Positions 1 through 7,973 of a stretch of 64,000 nt of DNA are shown here, piece by piece. The position numbers and the translations under genes were made by a program. Each line of letters begins with the position of its first letter. Positions within the stretch are counted from its first letter, which is position 1. Under the pieces are notes generated by a model. That model did not search any database and was not told where the DNA came from. It saw only the letters and a program-made list of their open reading frames with translations. Source of the DNA: Lachnospiraceae bacterium (GTDB lineage Bacteria > Bacillota > Clostridia > Lachnospirales > Lachnospiraceae); NCBI GenBank assembly GCA_015057445.1, contig SVEI01000006.1, positions 1 to 64,000 of the forward strand. The letters run 5' to 3'.

Positions 1-84
1 CACGTCTGATGTTTCAAGCTGAAGTTTATAATTTTTAATCTGCTCTTTAATTACTGAGCTGATCTCTTCAGGTTTTAAATTCAT
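1..84 (-). CDS. atpA: F1 ATP synthase subunit alpha, N-terminal fragment
   Basis: Only the first 28 codons lie in the window; the gene continues past its left edge. The visible peptide starts MNLKPEEISSVIKEQI and continues with KNYKLQLETSDV, the usual N-terminus of the catalytic-head alpha subunit in clostridia. The ATG at 84 has a GAAGGTG ribosome-binding site. It follows atpH by 44 nt, the standard order b-delta-alpha, so it is the last visible gene of the ATP synthase operon. Gamma, beta and epsilon would be expected beyond the edge. Confidence 0.9.
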   Translation of the reverse strand, partial: MNLKPEEISSVIKEQIKNYKLQLETSDV

Positions 85-128
85 GGACAAAAAACACCTT
101 CTTTCTGTACGAATTTTTTCGAAATAAT

Positions 129-668
129 TTACGCGTTAGCCAGTGTTCTGGACATATTATCAAGCTTTGTCTTAATTGAACTATCCACAACTCTGTCCTC
201 AATTCTAATTACCAGTCCACCGATAAGAGATTTGTCTACTGAGTAGTGGGTCTCCATAGTATCGTAAACTGTTGTTTCTATAAGTCTCTTCTCTATAGCC
301 TGCTTCTGTGAATCACTAAGCTCTACCGCACTTGCCACTGTAGCAACACCGATATTCTTTTCCTTCTTAACCTGTTTTACAAAATAGTTAAGGATAGAAA
401 TAAGCTCATTTATGTGGCCTTTCTCAACCACCATAACCATAAGTCCGGTAAGCTCATCTGATGCCTTACCATCAAATGTATCTTTGACGATTTTAAGCTT
501 CTCATCCTTGCTTACCTTTGGATGACTAAGGAGTTTGATTAAATCCTCATTATCCTTTAATATCTGGATAAGAGCTAATGATTCCTCATACAAACCATCA
601 AGCTTACCCTCTTCTAAAGCAAGCTCAAAAAGAGCATTTCCATAGGTTATATCTACTTGTTTAGCCAT
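129..668 (-). CDS. atpH: ATP synthase F1 subunit delta
   Basis: A 179-residue protein of normal size for the OSCP/delta family, which joins the F1 head to the peripheral stalk. The N-terminus (MAKQVDITYGNALFELALEEG) and the C-terminal segment YSVDKSLIGGLVIRIEDRVVDSSI, which carries the family's conserved GG-V-R-GD-like region, support the call. It overlaps the 3' end of atpF by 16 nt, implying translational coupling, and precedes atpA. The start codon follows a GGGTGA site inside the atpF coding sequence. Confidence 0.93.
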   Translation of the reverse strand: MAKQVDITYGNALFELALEEGKLDGLYEESLALIQILKDNEDLIKLLSHPKVSKDEKLKIVKDTFDGKASDELTGLMVMVVEKGHINELISILNYFVKQVKKEKNIGVATVASAVELSDSQKQAIEKRLIETTVYDTMETHYSVDKSLIGGLVIRIEDRVVDSSIKTKLDNMSRTLANA

Positions 669-1231
669 GTATTATCACCCATTTCCTTCAAGGTCTCATC
701 GATAAGCTCTGCCTGCTTGGCATCATCTAAATTACCCTCTACAAGCTTTCCAGCCATAACAGTAGCAACTCCGATAATCTCCTGCTTAACCTCATCCTTA
801 ACCTTGTTCTTCTCAAGCTCCGCTTCCTGATTCGCTCTATTAATAATACGAGCAGCCTCTTCCTTAGCTTCAGCTACAATATTTTCTTCATTCTTAACTG
901 CCTTCTTACGAGCTGCTGTAAGAATCTCTTCAGCCTCATCGTCAGCCTGCTTCAATCTCTCATCATACTCTGCCTTAAGCTTCGCTGCATCTGCTTTGTC
1001 CTTAGCAGCACTGTCTAAGTCTCCCTTAATCTTCGCCTGTCTGTCGGCTATAACCTTCTTAACCGGCTCAATTAACACATATGATAAGAATAAAAACAGT
1101 AAGAACACAGCTAAACCCTGTATTAATATGTCAAACAATAGCTGGGCATCAAGACCAAATATACGTCCCTGGTCTGCCTCTGCCATAAGCGATACATTTG
1201 CCATACTAAAGCTAGCACCTCTTAATGTCAC
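653..1231 (-). CDS. atpF: ATP synthase Fo subunit b
   Basis: A 192-residue peripheral-stalk subunit. It has one N-terminal membrane helix (about residues 30-55) followed by a long charged helix rich in Lys, Glu and Ala that forms the dimeric stalk. The start is a GTG at 1231, chosen because an AAAGGAGG site lies just upstream; an internal ATG nine codons in is less well placed. It sits between atpE and atpH in canonical operon order and overlaps atpH by 16 nt. Confidence 0.93.
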   Translation of the reverse strand: MTLRGASFSMANVSLMAEADQGRIFGLDAQLLFDILIQGLAVFLLFLFLSYVLIEPVKKVIADRQAKIKGDLDSAAKDKADAAKLKAEYDERLKQADDEAEEILTAARKKAVKNEENIVAEAKEEAARIINRANQEAELEKNKVKDEVKQEIIGVATVMAGKLVEGNLDDAKQAELIDETLKEMGDNTWLNK

Positions 1232-1297
1232 TGTTAATCCTCCTTTCGGTTCCTAAGGTATTAATCCTTAAAACCTACATATTTGAAATACTTAATC

Positions 1298-1618
<321 letters not shown>

Positions 1619-2350
1619 TTACCCCTCTACCTCTCTCTTCTGAGCTACAAAGGTCATGGTCAGCATACAGAATACGTATGTCTGGATAGCTCCCGAGAAT
1701 AAGTCGAAGTATACGTGAAGCGCTGATGGTATACCTAGCTGGAATAACCACGGAAGCATTCCGTAGTAAAGTGCCATCATAACTGTTCCTGCCATTACAT
1801 TACCGAAGAGACGGAGCGAAAGCGAAATCGGTGTGGCAAATTCACTGATTACGTTAATAGGGAAGAATAAGAATATAGGTTCAAACATTCCCTTAAGGTA
1901 ACCCCACTTCTGGTATCTAATGGCTGCGTACTGAATCATTACAAATGAAACAAGTGCGATAGTAAATGTTGTGCCAAAGTCCGCAGTAGGCGGTCTTAAG
2001 CCAAACAAGCCGGATATATTCGAGAATAGCACGAATACAAACAGCGTACCAATGTAGTTGGTATATTTTTTACCACATTTGCCCATAGTACCATCAACAA
2101 AGTTAACCAATACACTTACAGCAAACTCAACTCCTGTGGCGAATTTGCTTGGGTTATCCTTTGTCTTTAGTACACTTCTTCTGGCACAAAGCGCAAGTAT
2201 AGCTATGGACAGAAGAACTATAAATGTACAAACATGGGTGGTGGTAATATATACCGTAGTGCCAAAGAAGTTGATTGGATAAAGCTGATGTATATAGAAA
2301 TCTACCTCAGGCCTTACCATAGGCAACCCAATGGCTACACCATTAGTCAT
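1619..2350 (-). CDS. atpB: ATP synthase Fo subunit a
   Basis: A 243-residue polytopic membrane protein with five or six hydrophobic segments. The segment SLSLRLFGNVMAGTV contains the essential arginine of the subunit a helix facing the c-ring, and the C-terminal PSALHVYFDLFSGAIQTYVF block is typical of the family. An AAAGGAGG site precedes the ATG at 2350. It is followed by atpE after 63 nt and preceded by a 187-nt gap after atpI, so an extra promoter or processing site there is possible but not evident. Confidence 0.95.
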   Translation of the reverse strand: MTNGVAIGLPMVRPEVDFYIHQLYPINFFGTTVYITTTHVCTFIVLLSIAILALCARRSVLKTKDNPSKFATGVEFAVSVLVNFVDGTMGKCGKKYTNYIGTLFVFVLFSNISGLFGLRPPTADFGTTFTIALVSFVMIQYAAIRYQKWGYLKGMFEPIFLFFPINVISEFATPISLSLRLFGNVMAGTVMMALYYGMLPWLFQLGIPSALHVYFDLFSGAIQTYVFCMLTMTFVAQKREVEG

Positions 2351-2537
2351 ATGTTCACCCTCCTTTATGTTATTTAATTTTTATTAAAGAGTTTACAGGA
2401 AACTCTGTATATATCTCAAGAGTGACATGCACTCTATCAAACAATGCAACATCCACACATCCCCTAATCAACGCTCTTACGAGCTATAGGCGCCACTTTT
2501 AGTTTAGTATATGCATATGCCATAATTTCACTCAGGC

Positions 2538-2954
2538 CTACCGAAAATCTGGTAAAACCTTCTTGATGAGCGGATTAATTAATGCTGATATTTTAAGTGA
2601 AAATAAACCCAATATGGAGCCTACAAATGTGGCAACCCCTATAAAATATGCTACAACCATAATCACAGCTGATATAATCAATCTAAACATGCTCTTAGCG
2701 GTCATATAGCCTCTTGCCTTACCCTCATCAACACTTAAGGCTCTGTCTATGGTGTCGTACATATTATAAAGCTGAAAGGCTGCTCCCAGACCTCCACCTA
2801 TAATTCCAACTAGATACATCCACATAGGTCTTAAAAATATAAGGCCCACTCCAAGCATTATGATACAGCTTACTATAATTCCAACGTATAGCTCCAAGAG
2901 AGTTCTAGTCTCAGGTCTTTTACTCATACGCCTAAGAGTCTTTTTTATTCCCAT
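2538..2954 (-). CDS. atpI: ATP synthase subunit I-like membrane protein
   Basis: About 138 residues with four predicted membrane segments. Members of the AtpI/ATP synthase I family sit at the 5' end of ATP synthase operons and assist c-ring assembly or ion supply. A GTG at 2963 opens the frame further upstream, but the ATG at 2954 follows an AGGTGAGG stretch matching the 3' part of the extended Shine-Dalgarno sequence and is preferred. The 3' end of atpZ lies 22 nt inside this gene. Sequence conservation of this family is low, so the call leans on size, topology and position. Confidence 0.75.
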   Translation of the reverse strand: MGIKKTLRRMSKRPETRTLLELYVGIIVSCIIMLGVGLIFLRPMWMYLVGIIGGGLGAAFQLYNMYDTIDRALSVDEGKARGYMTAKSMFRLIISAVIMVVAYFIGVATFVGSILGLFSLKISALINPLIKKVLPDFR

Positions 2955-3168
2955 TATCCTCACCTATATACCCACGGACTAGGATAAATACGGACCTAAA
3001 ACCAGAGACGACCCCCAGCACAATAAACCACACAAGAAGCTTGGTTCCAAAAAATTTGTCCACTGCCATACCTAAGACAATACACAAAAATATGGTGACA
3101 AGCATAGTAATTCCTATCTGTGAAATAAGGAACAACATCTTAACTACTTGACCATGGTTTTGGTTCAT
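2932..3168 (-). CDS. atpZ: AtpZ/AtpI-family small membrane protein
   Basis: A 78-residue protein with two hydrophobic segments separated by a short loop (VDKFFGTKLLVW), matching the AtpZ family (putative F0F1-ATPase subunit, Ca2+/Mg2+ transporter annotation) that opens many ATP synthase operons. The ATG at 3168 follows a GGAGAGGTG site; the ATG five codons upstream would place that site inside the gene and has no site of its own. It is the first gene of the operon and overlaps atpI by about 22 nt. Confidence 0.8.
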   Translation of the reverse strand: MNQNHGQVVKMLFLISQIGITMLVTIFLCIVLGMAVDKFFGTKLLVWFIVLGVVSGFRSVFILVRGYIGEDNGNKKDS

Positions 3169-3205
3169 ATTACACCTCTCCATTTTTTACCTACACTAAA
3201 AGTTT

Positions 3206-3234
3206 ATTATATATGATTTTACCCTATTTTTCAA
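3206..3234 (-). promoter_or_regulatory. sigma-A-type promoter of the atp operon
   Basis: On the minus strand TTGAAA (3229-3234) and TATAAT (3206-3211) are separated by 17 nt, and the predicted start lies about 30 nt before atpZ. Confidence 0.75.
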
Positions 3235-3284
3235 TGAAATAGTTATCTATTAATTAAATAAATGTAAATCTTATCCGTTAAAAA

Positions 3285-3313
3285 TTGACATTCACCTTTA
3301 GATGTATTAAATT
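3285..3313 (+). promoter_or_regulatory. Candidate promoter of sua5
   Basis: A perfect TTGACA (3285-3290) is followed after 17 nt by TAAATT (3308-3313), a 4 of 6 match to the -10 consensus. It lies 67 nt before the sua5 start and is divergent from the atp promoter. Confidence 0.5.
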
Positions 3314-3379
3314 ATTGATGCAATTGGTGGTTTCTAAAGCCATCTATACTATATATTTTATAAAATGGAGAGTAATAAG

Positions 3380-4519
3380 GTGTCTGATTTTAGAGAGGAC
3401 AATTACATAGATACCCAGTTTCTAGCAGGAAATGAAAAGGAAAATATCAAGGCAGCTTCTAGGATTTTACAAAACAATGGATTAGTTGCATTTCCCACAG
3501 AAACAGTATACGGATTAGGTGGCAATGCTCTAGAACCTAATGCTGCAGCCAAAATATACGCTGCCAAGGGCAGACCTAGCGACAATCCCCTGATTGTTCA
3601 CATAGCAGATACCAAGTCCGTGTATGAGCTTGCCAAAGAAGTACCAGAAAAAGCAAAGCTACTTATGGAAGCGTTTTGGCCAGGACCACTTACCATTATC
3701 CTTCCAAAGAAGGAGCTTGTACCTGATGGCACAACTGGTGGACTTAACACTGTGGCAATCCGTATGCCTTCTCACCCAGTAGCCCTTGACTTAATTAGAG
3801 AAAGCGGATTGTATATTGCCGCACCTAGCGCAAACACTTCTGGAAGACCTTCCCCTACCCTGGCAGAGCATGTTATGGAGGATATGAATGGTCGCATTGA
3901 AATGATTCTGGATGGTGGAGCTGTAGGTATAGGCATAGAATCTACAATAGTAGATTTGACAGGTGATGTTCCTGTGATTCTTAGACCTGGATTTATAACC
4001 AAGAGTATGCTTGAGGAAATTGTGGGAGAAGTGACCATTGACCCTGCACTCATAGAACCAGATCCTAATCTTAGGCCAAAGGCTCCAGGTATGAAATACA
4101 CACACTATGCGCCTAAAGGGGAACTGACTATAGTGGAAGGTGAAGCTTTTGATAATAGTGGAATTACCTGCACCGAAGGGAACAAGAAAGACAACAACTA
4201 TATGGTTGACGCTAATTCTACTAGTAAAATCGTAAGAAAAATCAACGCATTAGTTGACGAGAAGAAGGCTGCCGGCTTCAAAGTTGCCGTAATCACAACC
4301 AGCGAAAACTCAGACAAATACAACTGTGATCATGTACTAATTGCTGGAGACAGAGCCCAAGGTGAAACCATTGCAGCAAGACTTTATCAGGTTTTAAGAA
4401 AGTGCGATGAACTAAGGGTTGACTATATATTCAGTGAAGCCTTCAATGAGGGTGAACTAGGCGGAGCAATAATGAATAGACTGCTGAAGGCCGCAGGACA
4501 CAGAGTAATCAAAGTGTAA
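3380..4519 (+). CDS. tsaC: L-threonylcarbamoyladenylate synthase (Sua5-type)
   Basis: A two-domain Sua5/YwlC protein of about 380 residues that makes threonylcarbamoyl-AMP from Thr, bicarbonate and ATP for the t6A37 modification of ANN-decoding tRNAs. The N-terminal YrdC domain shows LVAFPTETVYGLG, KGRPSDNPLIVH and the SANTSGRPSPT loop. After the linker (PKAPGMKYTHYAPKG) comes the Sua5 C-terminal domain. A GTG at 3380 is chosen because GGAGAG lies 7 nt upstream; the ATG at 3365 has no such site. An AT-rich promoter region separates it from the divergent atp operon. It is convergent with rpiB across a structured element. Confidence 0.92.
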   Translation: MSDFREDNYIDTQFLAGNEKENIKAASRILQNNGLVAFPTETVYGLGGNALEPNAAAKIYAAKGRPSDNPLIVHIADTKSVYELAKEVPEKAKLLMEAFWPGPLTIILPKKELVPDGTTGGLNTVAIRMPSHPVALDLIRESGLYIAAPSANTSGRPSPTLAEHVMEDMNGRIEMILDGGAVGIGIESTIVDLTGDVPVILRPGFITKSMLEEIVGEVTIDPALIEPDPNLRPKAPGMKYTHYAPKGELTIVEGEAFDNSGITCTEGNKKDNNYMVDANSTSKIVRKINALVDEKKAAGFKVAVITTSENSDKYNCDHVLIAGDRAQGETIAARLYQVLRKCDELRVDYIFSEAFNEGELGGAIMNRLLKAAGHRVIKV

Positions 4520-4528
4520 TATAAAAAT

Positions 4529-4652
4529 AAGAGGATGCGCAATTATAGTTCTTGGCCGGACCTGCCTAGGGTGGGTCCACGCTGACGCGAAAAATGGTCA
4601 GCTTAGTCCCCACCCTGTCGCGGCCGGATGAAATTTGTTGGCGCATCCTCTT
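4529..4652 (+). ncRNA. Structured RNA-like element, copy A
   Basis: A 124-nt element lies between the convergent tsaC and rpiB genes. A 12-bp perfect outer helix (AAGAGGATGCGC pairs with GCGCATCCTCTT) encloses a helix AGGGTGGG/CCCACCCT and an apical helix GCTGAC/GTCAGC. The single-stranded-like core contains GCCGGACCTGCC and CGCGGCCGGA. A second copy at 29457-29580 on the minus strand shares this core but has different, still paired, helices, which suggests selection on structure. It begins 9 nt after the tsaC stop and is followed by an AT-rich tail, so it could also end transcription. Strand is assigned by the gene it follows. I do not recognise the family. Confidence 0.6.
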
Positions 4653-4681
4653 AATATTTTATAAACATTGATTAACCTTAT

Positions 4682-5110
4682 TTAATCTTCTATCATGTTA
4701 ATTCGCCTGATGTGTCTTTCATCATTTGAGAATGGTGTATCAAGGAATGTATCCACAATCTTAAGTGCAAGTCCCGGACCTGTAGTTCTAGCACCCATAG
4801 CAAGAATATTTGCATTGTTATGCTCCTTTGTTGCCTGAGCTGAGAAGCAATCTGCACAAAGAGCTGCTCTAATTCCTTTTACCTTATTTGCAGCAATCGA
4901 AATTCCTATTCCTGTTCCACAGATAAGAATACCAAGTTCGCACTCACCATCAGCCACTGCATGAGCAACCTTCTTTGCATATTCTGGATAATCTACAGAG
5001 TCTGTGCTGTAGCATCCAAAATCTTTAAATTCAAAGCCTCTCTTTTCAAGATGAGCCTTAACCTCCTGCATCAATTCAAATCCACCGTGATCACAACCTA
5101 AAGCTAACAT
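4682..5110 (-). CDS. rpiB: Ribose-5-phosphate isomerase B
   Basis: A 142-residue LacAB/RpiB-family isomerase interconverting ribose-5-phosphate and ribulose-5-phosphate in the non-oxidative pentose phosphate pathway. The start (MLALGCDHGGFELMQEVKAHL), the active-site block ILICGTGIGISIAANKVKGI with its Cys-Gly-Thr-Gly, and HNNANILAMGARTTG are family signatures. CGGAGGA precedes the ATG. It stands alone, convergent with tsaC. Members of the family can also act on allose-6-phosphate, which cannot be excluded here. Confidence 0.93.
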   Translation of the reverse strand: MLALGCDHGGFELMQEVKAHLEKRGFEFKDFGCYSTDSVDYPEYAKKVAHAVADGECELGILICGTGIGISIAANKVKGIRAALCADCFSAQATKEHNNANILAMGARTTGPGLALKIVDTFLDTPFSNDERHIRRINMIED

Positions 5111-5577
5111 AATTTGTCCTCCGTTTTGAAATTGTTTTATAATATTTATTCATATTGCTTATTCTTTCTATTTACAACAAGGATAGGTTATCACGAAATC
5201 TTTAACATTTCAATGTTTGAAATATGTAATTTGATTAGATTTTATATGTTTTAAATATGCAAGGAACACTATCAACACACCCACAACGCAAAAGAGACCG
5301 AAAACTTAATTTCGGTCTCTTTTGCGTTAGCAGGTTGCCCTGCCTTTAAAGAAAAGATTTAAAATTTATGAAATGAACTATATTTAATATACAATATAAT
5401 TATTAACAAAGTATGTACAAATTTCAAACTTTGTGTAAGCTTTTTTTGTATTTTTGAATTATTTTCAGTTTACAATTCAATATATGTTAACAATTTAATT
5501 GCTTATTTATGTTGTATTAGATAGAATAATAATGGTGAAATTTTGTAACTAATTACCTTTTTTGAAAGGAGTTTTAT
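5111..5577. other. 467-nt AT-rich intergenic region
   Basis: It separates divergent rpiB and the glycosyltransferase at 5578. It holds the long hairpin at 5285-5328 and otherwise very AT-rich DNA, presumably with promoters for both neighbours. I find no open frame or RNA gene that I can support. Confidence 0.6.
5285..5328. terminator. 19-bp perfect inverted repeat, probable terminator
   Basis: AACGCAAAAGAGACCGAAA pairs perfectly with TTTCGGTCTCTTTTGCGTT across a 6-nt loop. The U-rich part lies inside the stem and no T tract follows on either strand, so termination is likely but not certain. No gene ends next to it; it sits inside a divergent intergenic region. Confidence 0.45.
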
Positions 5578-6744
5578 ATGAAGATTATATATTGCCGTTG
5601 GGGTAGCATATGTGAAGATGGCATAATGAATGCATTTAGGAGGCTTAAGCATGATATTGTGGATTTTTACAGACTATTCGACAGTGTAGATTATGATAAA
5701 GCTTATCTTAAGGCTCTAGCCGACTGCATACAATCAAACTCAGGCGTGGATTGTGTATTCTCAGTAAACTTCCAACCTATAGTTGCTAGGGTATGTAAGG
5801 TTTTCAAACTGCCTTACATTTCATGGACTGTAGACTGCCCTAGCTTTCAGCTCTATTCAGAAACTGTATCATATCCTACAAATAGAATATTTGTGTTAGA
5901 TAGACTTCAAGCAGCTAAATTTGCGCCAATGAACCCAAATAATATATTTCATATGCCTATGGCCTGCGACCTAGCAACCTGGGATAGTGTGAAGATAACC
6001 CCTGCCGACCACAGGGAATACGATTGTGATATTTCATTTATAGGTTCTCTTTACTCCGAAAAGTGCAGATATAACTACGTTGAAAAAGATTTACCCGAAT
6101 ATATGCAGGGATATGTAAAAGGGTTAATAGATGCTCAGCTTCAGGTGTATGGATATAATTTTATAGAAGATTCTATAAGCGACCAGTGGGCAGACGATTT
6201 CAAAAAATATGTTGGATGGGTGCCACTTGGGGCAGACTACATAGAGGATGTAAAAGGTATTGTAGCAGATTTATATATCGGTGAAAAATGCACTGAACAA
6301 GATAGAATCCGAACCCTTAAAGCAATAAGCGAAAACTTCAATATGGATTTATACACATTGAGCGACACTTCTATGCTACCAAAGATTAACAACCGCGGTG
6401 GAGCTGATTCTAACCGTATGCAACCAAGAATTTTCAAATGCAGTAAGATAAATCTAAGCATGACTAACAGACCATTTAAATCAGGTATCCCGCTTAGAGT
6501 GTTTGACATAATGGGGGCTGGCGGTTTCCTTATATCTAACTACCAACCTGAATTGGCAGAGCTTTTTGCTCCTGGAGAGGATATTGTACTATATGACAGT
6601 ATTCCAGATTTGCTTATGAAGATAGAGTACTATTTAGAGCATGATGATGAGCGAATTCAGATAGCAAAGAATGGATATGAAAAGGTTAAAGAGCTACATA
6701 GCTATGACGTAAGGCTTGCAGAGATTTTAAGTCTTGCTCTATAA
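5578..6744 (+). CDS. DUF3880/CgeB-type glycosyltransferase, paralogue 1
   Basis: A 388-residue cytoplasmic protein resembling the DUF3880 plus glycosyl-transferase-1 (CgeB) group of GT-B enzymes. The N-terminal half carries the DCVFSVNFQPIVARVCKVF and SWTVDCPSFQLYS region; the C-terminal half has IFKCSKINLSMTNRPFKSG, SGIPLRVFDIMGAGGFLIS and PGEDIVLYDSIPDLL, the nucleotide-sugar binding end of the fold. A clear paralogue with the same architecture lies at 11233-12402. AAAGGAG precedes the start. It is next to the pseudaminic acid and flagellin loci, so a role in flagellar or surface glycan assembly is inferred. Donor and acceptor are unknown. Confidence 0.75.
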   Translation: MKIIYCRWGSICEDGIMNAFRRLKHDIVDFYRLFDSVDYDKAYLKALADCIQSNSGVDCVFSVNFQPIVARVCKVFKLPYISWTVDCPSFQLYSETVSYPTNRIFVLDRLQAAKFAPMNPNNIFHMPMACDLATWDSVKITPADHREYDCDISFIGSLYSEKCRYNYVEKDLPEYMQGYVKGLIDAQLQVYGYNFIEDSISDQWADDFKKYVGWVPLGADYIEDVKGIVADLYIGEKCTEQDRIRTLKAISENFNMDLYTLSDTSMLPKINNRGGADSNRMQPRIFKCSKINLSMTNRPFKSGIPLRVFDIMGAGGFLISNYQPELAELFAPGEDIVLYDSIPDLLMKIEYYLEHDDERIQIAKNGYEKVKELHSYDVRLAEILSLAL

Positions 6745-6753
6745 ACACAAAAG

Positions 6754-6800
6754 AGAAGGTTCAAAATTAGATTAATAATCTAAAACTGAACCTTCTTTTT
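6754..6800. terminator. Bidirectional terminator
   Basis: AGAAGGTTCA (6754-6763) pairs with TGAACCTTCT (6787-6796), with an inner TTAGATTA/TAATCTAA helix. T tracts follow on both strands. It ends the plus-strand gene at 6744 and the convergent minus-strand gene at 6799. Confidence 0.8.
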
Positions 6801-7299
6801 ATAATATCTTCTCTAATACTCCCACTACCTTGGCCTTGTCATAGGAAGAAATAAAAATAATATACTCCAGAGCTTGCATAGATATATTCTTTTCTTGCAA
6901 GAAACAAACCAGCCCCTCTGCCGCATCATTACTTCTTAAAAACTCCATTTCCCACAGCAGGAATTTTATCTGTCGAATAATTCTAATAATTTGGTCTAAA
7001 TTATCTCCCCAGTTAAATATGACATTTTCAATTTCTGCATTTTTCTCAGCACTATAAATATCTAGCATTACCATAATAAAGGCAATATCACTTTCCTCAC
7101 TTAAAGCTTTTACCATATTTTCATCTTTAAAATAATCTTCCAATTCTTTTATGTGAGCTTGATCTTTTCTCAGCAAAGCATTATTAGCCAACTCTATTGC
7201 CCTATCTTTTTTTTCACCATATTGTTCTTCCCAAAGTAATCTTTCTTTTTCTTCCTGCAATATGTATTCTTCAGTTTGAATCATCTGTTCATCAATCAT
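6799..7299 (-). CDS. Uncharacterised 166-residue acidic helical protein
   Basis: I do not recognise a family. The N-terminal third is very acidic and predicted helical (EEYILQEEKERLLWEEQYGEK), the rest is Leu- and Ile-rich helix without membrane segments or signal peptide. AAAGGAG precedes the ATG. Its start overlaps the stop of the upstream glycosyltransferase (TAATG), so the two are probably translated together and may work together, for example as a partner subunit of a sugar transferase. This functional link is inference only. Confidence 0.6.
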   Translation of the reverse strand: MIDEQMIQTEEYILQEEKERLLWEEQYGEKKDRAIELANNALLRKDQAHIKELEDYFKDENMVKALSEESDIAFIMVMLDIYSAEKNAEIENVIFNWGDNLDQIIRIIRQIKFLLWEMEFLRSNDAAEGLVCFLQEKNISMQALEYIIFISSYDKAKVVGVLEKIL

Positions 7300-7946
7300 T
7301 AAAAATACTCCTTTATGAGCTTTCGTCTCTCACCATAATAATTAGTCAAGTCCATCAAGCCATCATCATGTATGCACCATGGTTTTAACATATTAGGTAC
7401 AACAACCTTATATCCAGCCTTTCCAAATTCCAAGCTTTGTGATACATCGTAGAAGTCCCACTTATCAAATATATCATCTCTCCAAGGCAAATCATATTGT
7501 GTTGCCATCAAAAGGCCATCCACTGCCTGAACCTGACAATAATCACCTTCAACCTGACCGTAATCAATCATGTTCATTGAATATATATTGTTTGCAAATA
7601 TTTTACCCACTCTATAGCCCTTCCACATAACCTTATTCTCAGGCAACTTAGGACTACCAACCATACCTATCATCCCGATGGTTTCATCCTGAAATATCTT
7701 AATCAACTTATGAATAAAATACTTTTCTATAATCATCACATCCTGATGCATATACACCTTATACTTTGCATCTGACGTTTTCATTGCTTCATTATAACCA
7801 GCAGTCATACTGTCAGCTCCACCAACGGTTAACACATCTATGGAGTATCCCCTTGGAACATTTAAATTATTAATATAATAAATTGCTTCTTCAGCATACT
7901 GCGTATTATTCGTACACATGATAAAGCATATTTTATTTTGATCCAT
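7299..7946 (-). CDS. GT2-like glycosyltransferase (short GT-A form)
   Basis: About 215 residues resembling the Glyco_tranf_2_5 group of GT-A enzymes. Visible signs are ICFIMCTNNTQYAEEA at the N-terminus, GGADSMTAGYNEAMKTSD, a metal-site-like YKVYMHQDVMII and a late WDFYDVSQSLEFGKAGYKVVVP acceptor region. The ATG at 7946 is chosen because GAGG lies 7 nt upstream, while the ATG at 7952 is too close to it. It is the third gene of the four-gene minus-strand cassette and shares a TAATG junction with the next gene. The donor sugar cannot be told from sequence. Confidence 0.7.
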   Translation of the reverse strand: MDQNKICFIMCTNNTQYAEEAIYYINNLNVPRGYSIDVLTVGGADSMTAGYNEAMKTSDAKYKVYMHQDVMIIEKYFIHKLIKIFQDETIGMIGMVGSPKLPENKVMWKGYRVGKIFANNIYSMNMIDYGQVEGDYCQVQAVDGLLMATQYDLPWRDDIFDKWDFYDVSQSLEFGKAGYKVVVPNMLKPWCIHDDGLMDLTNYYGERRKLIKEYF

Positions 7947-7973
7947 AATCATACCTCATAATAAAAACAAAAC

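Noticed and set aside
4560-4590. T-box-like string AGGGTGGGTCC in copy A of the structured element
   Set aside because: No specifier loop or downstream synthetase gene is present, and copy B does not preserve a T-box sequence; it lies at a gene end, not a leader.
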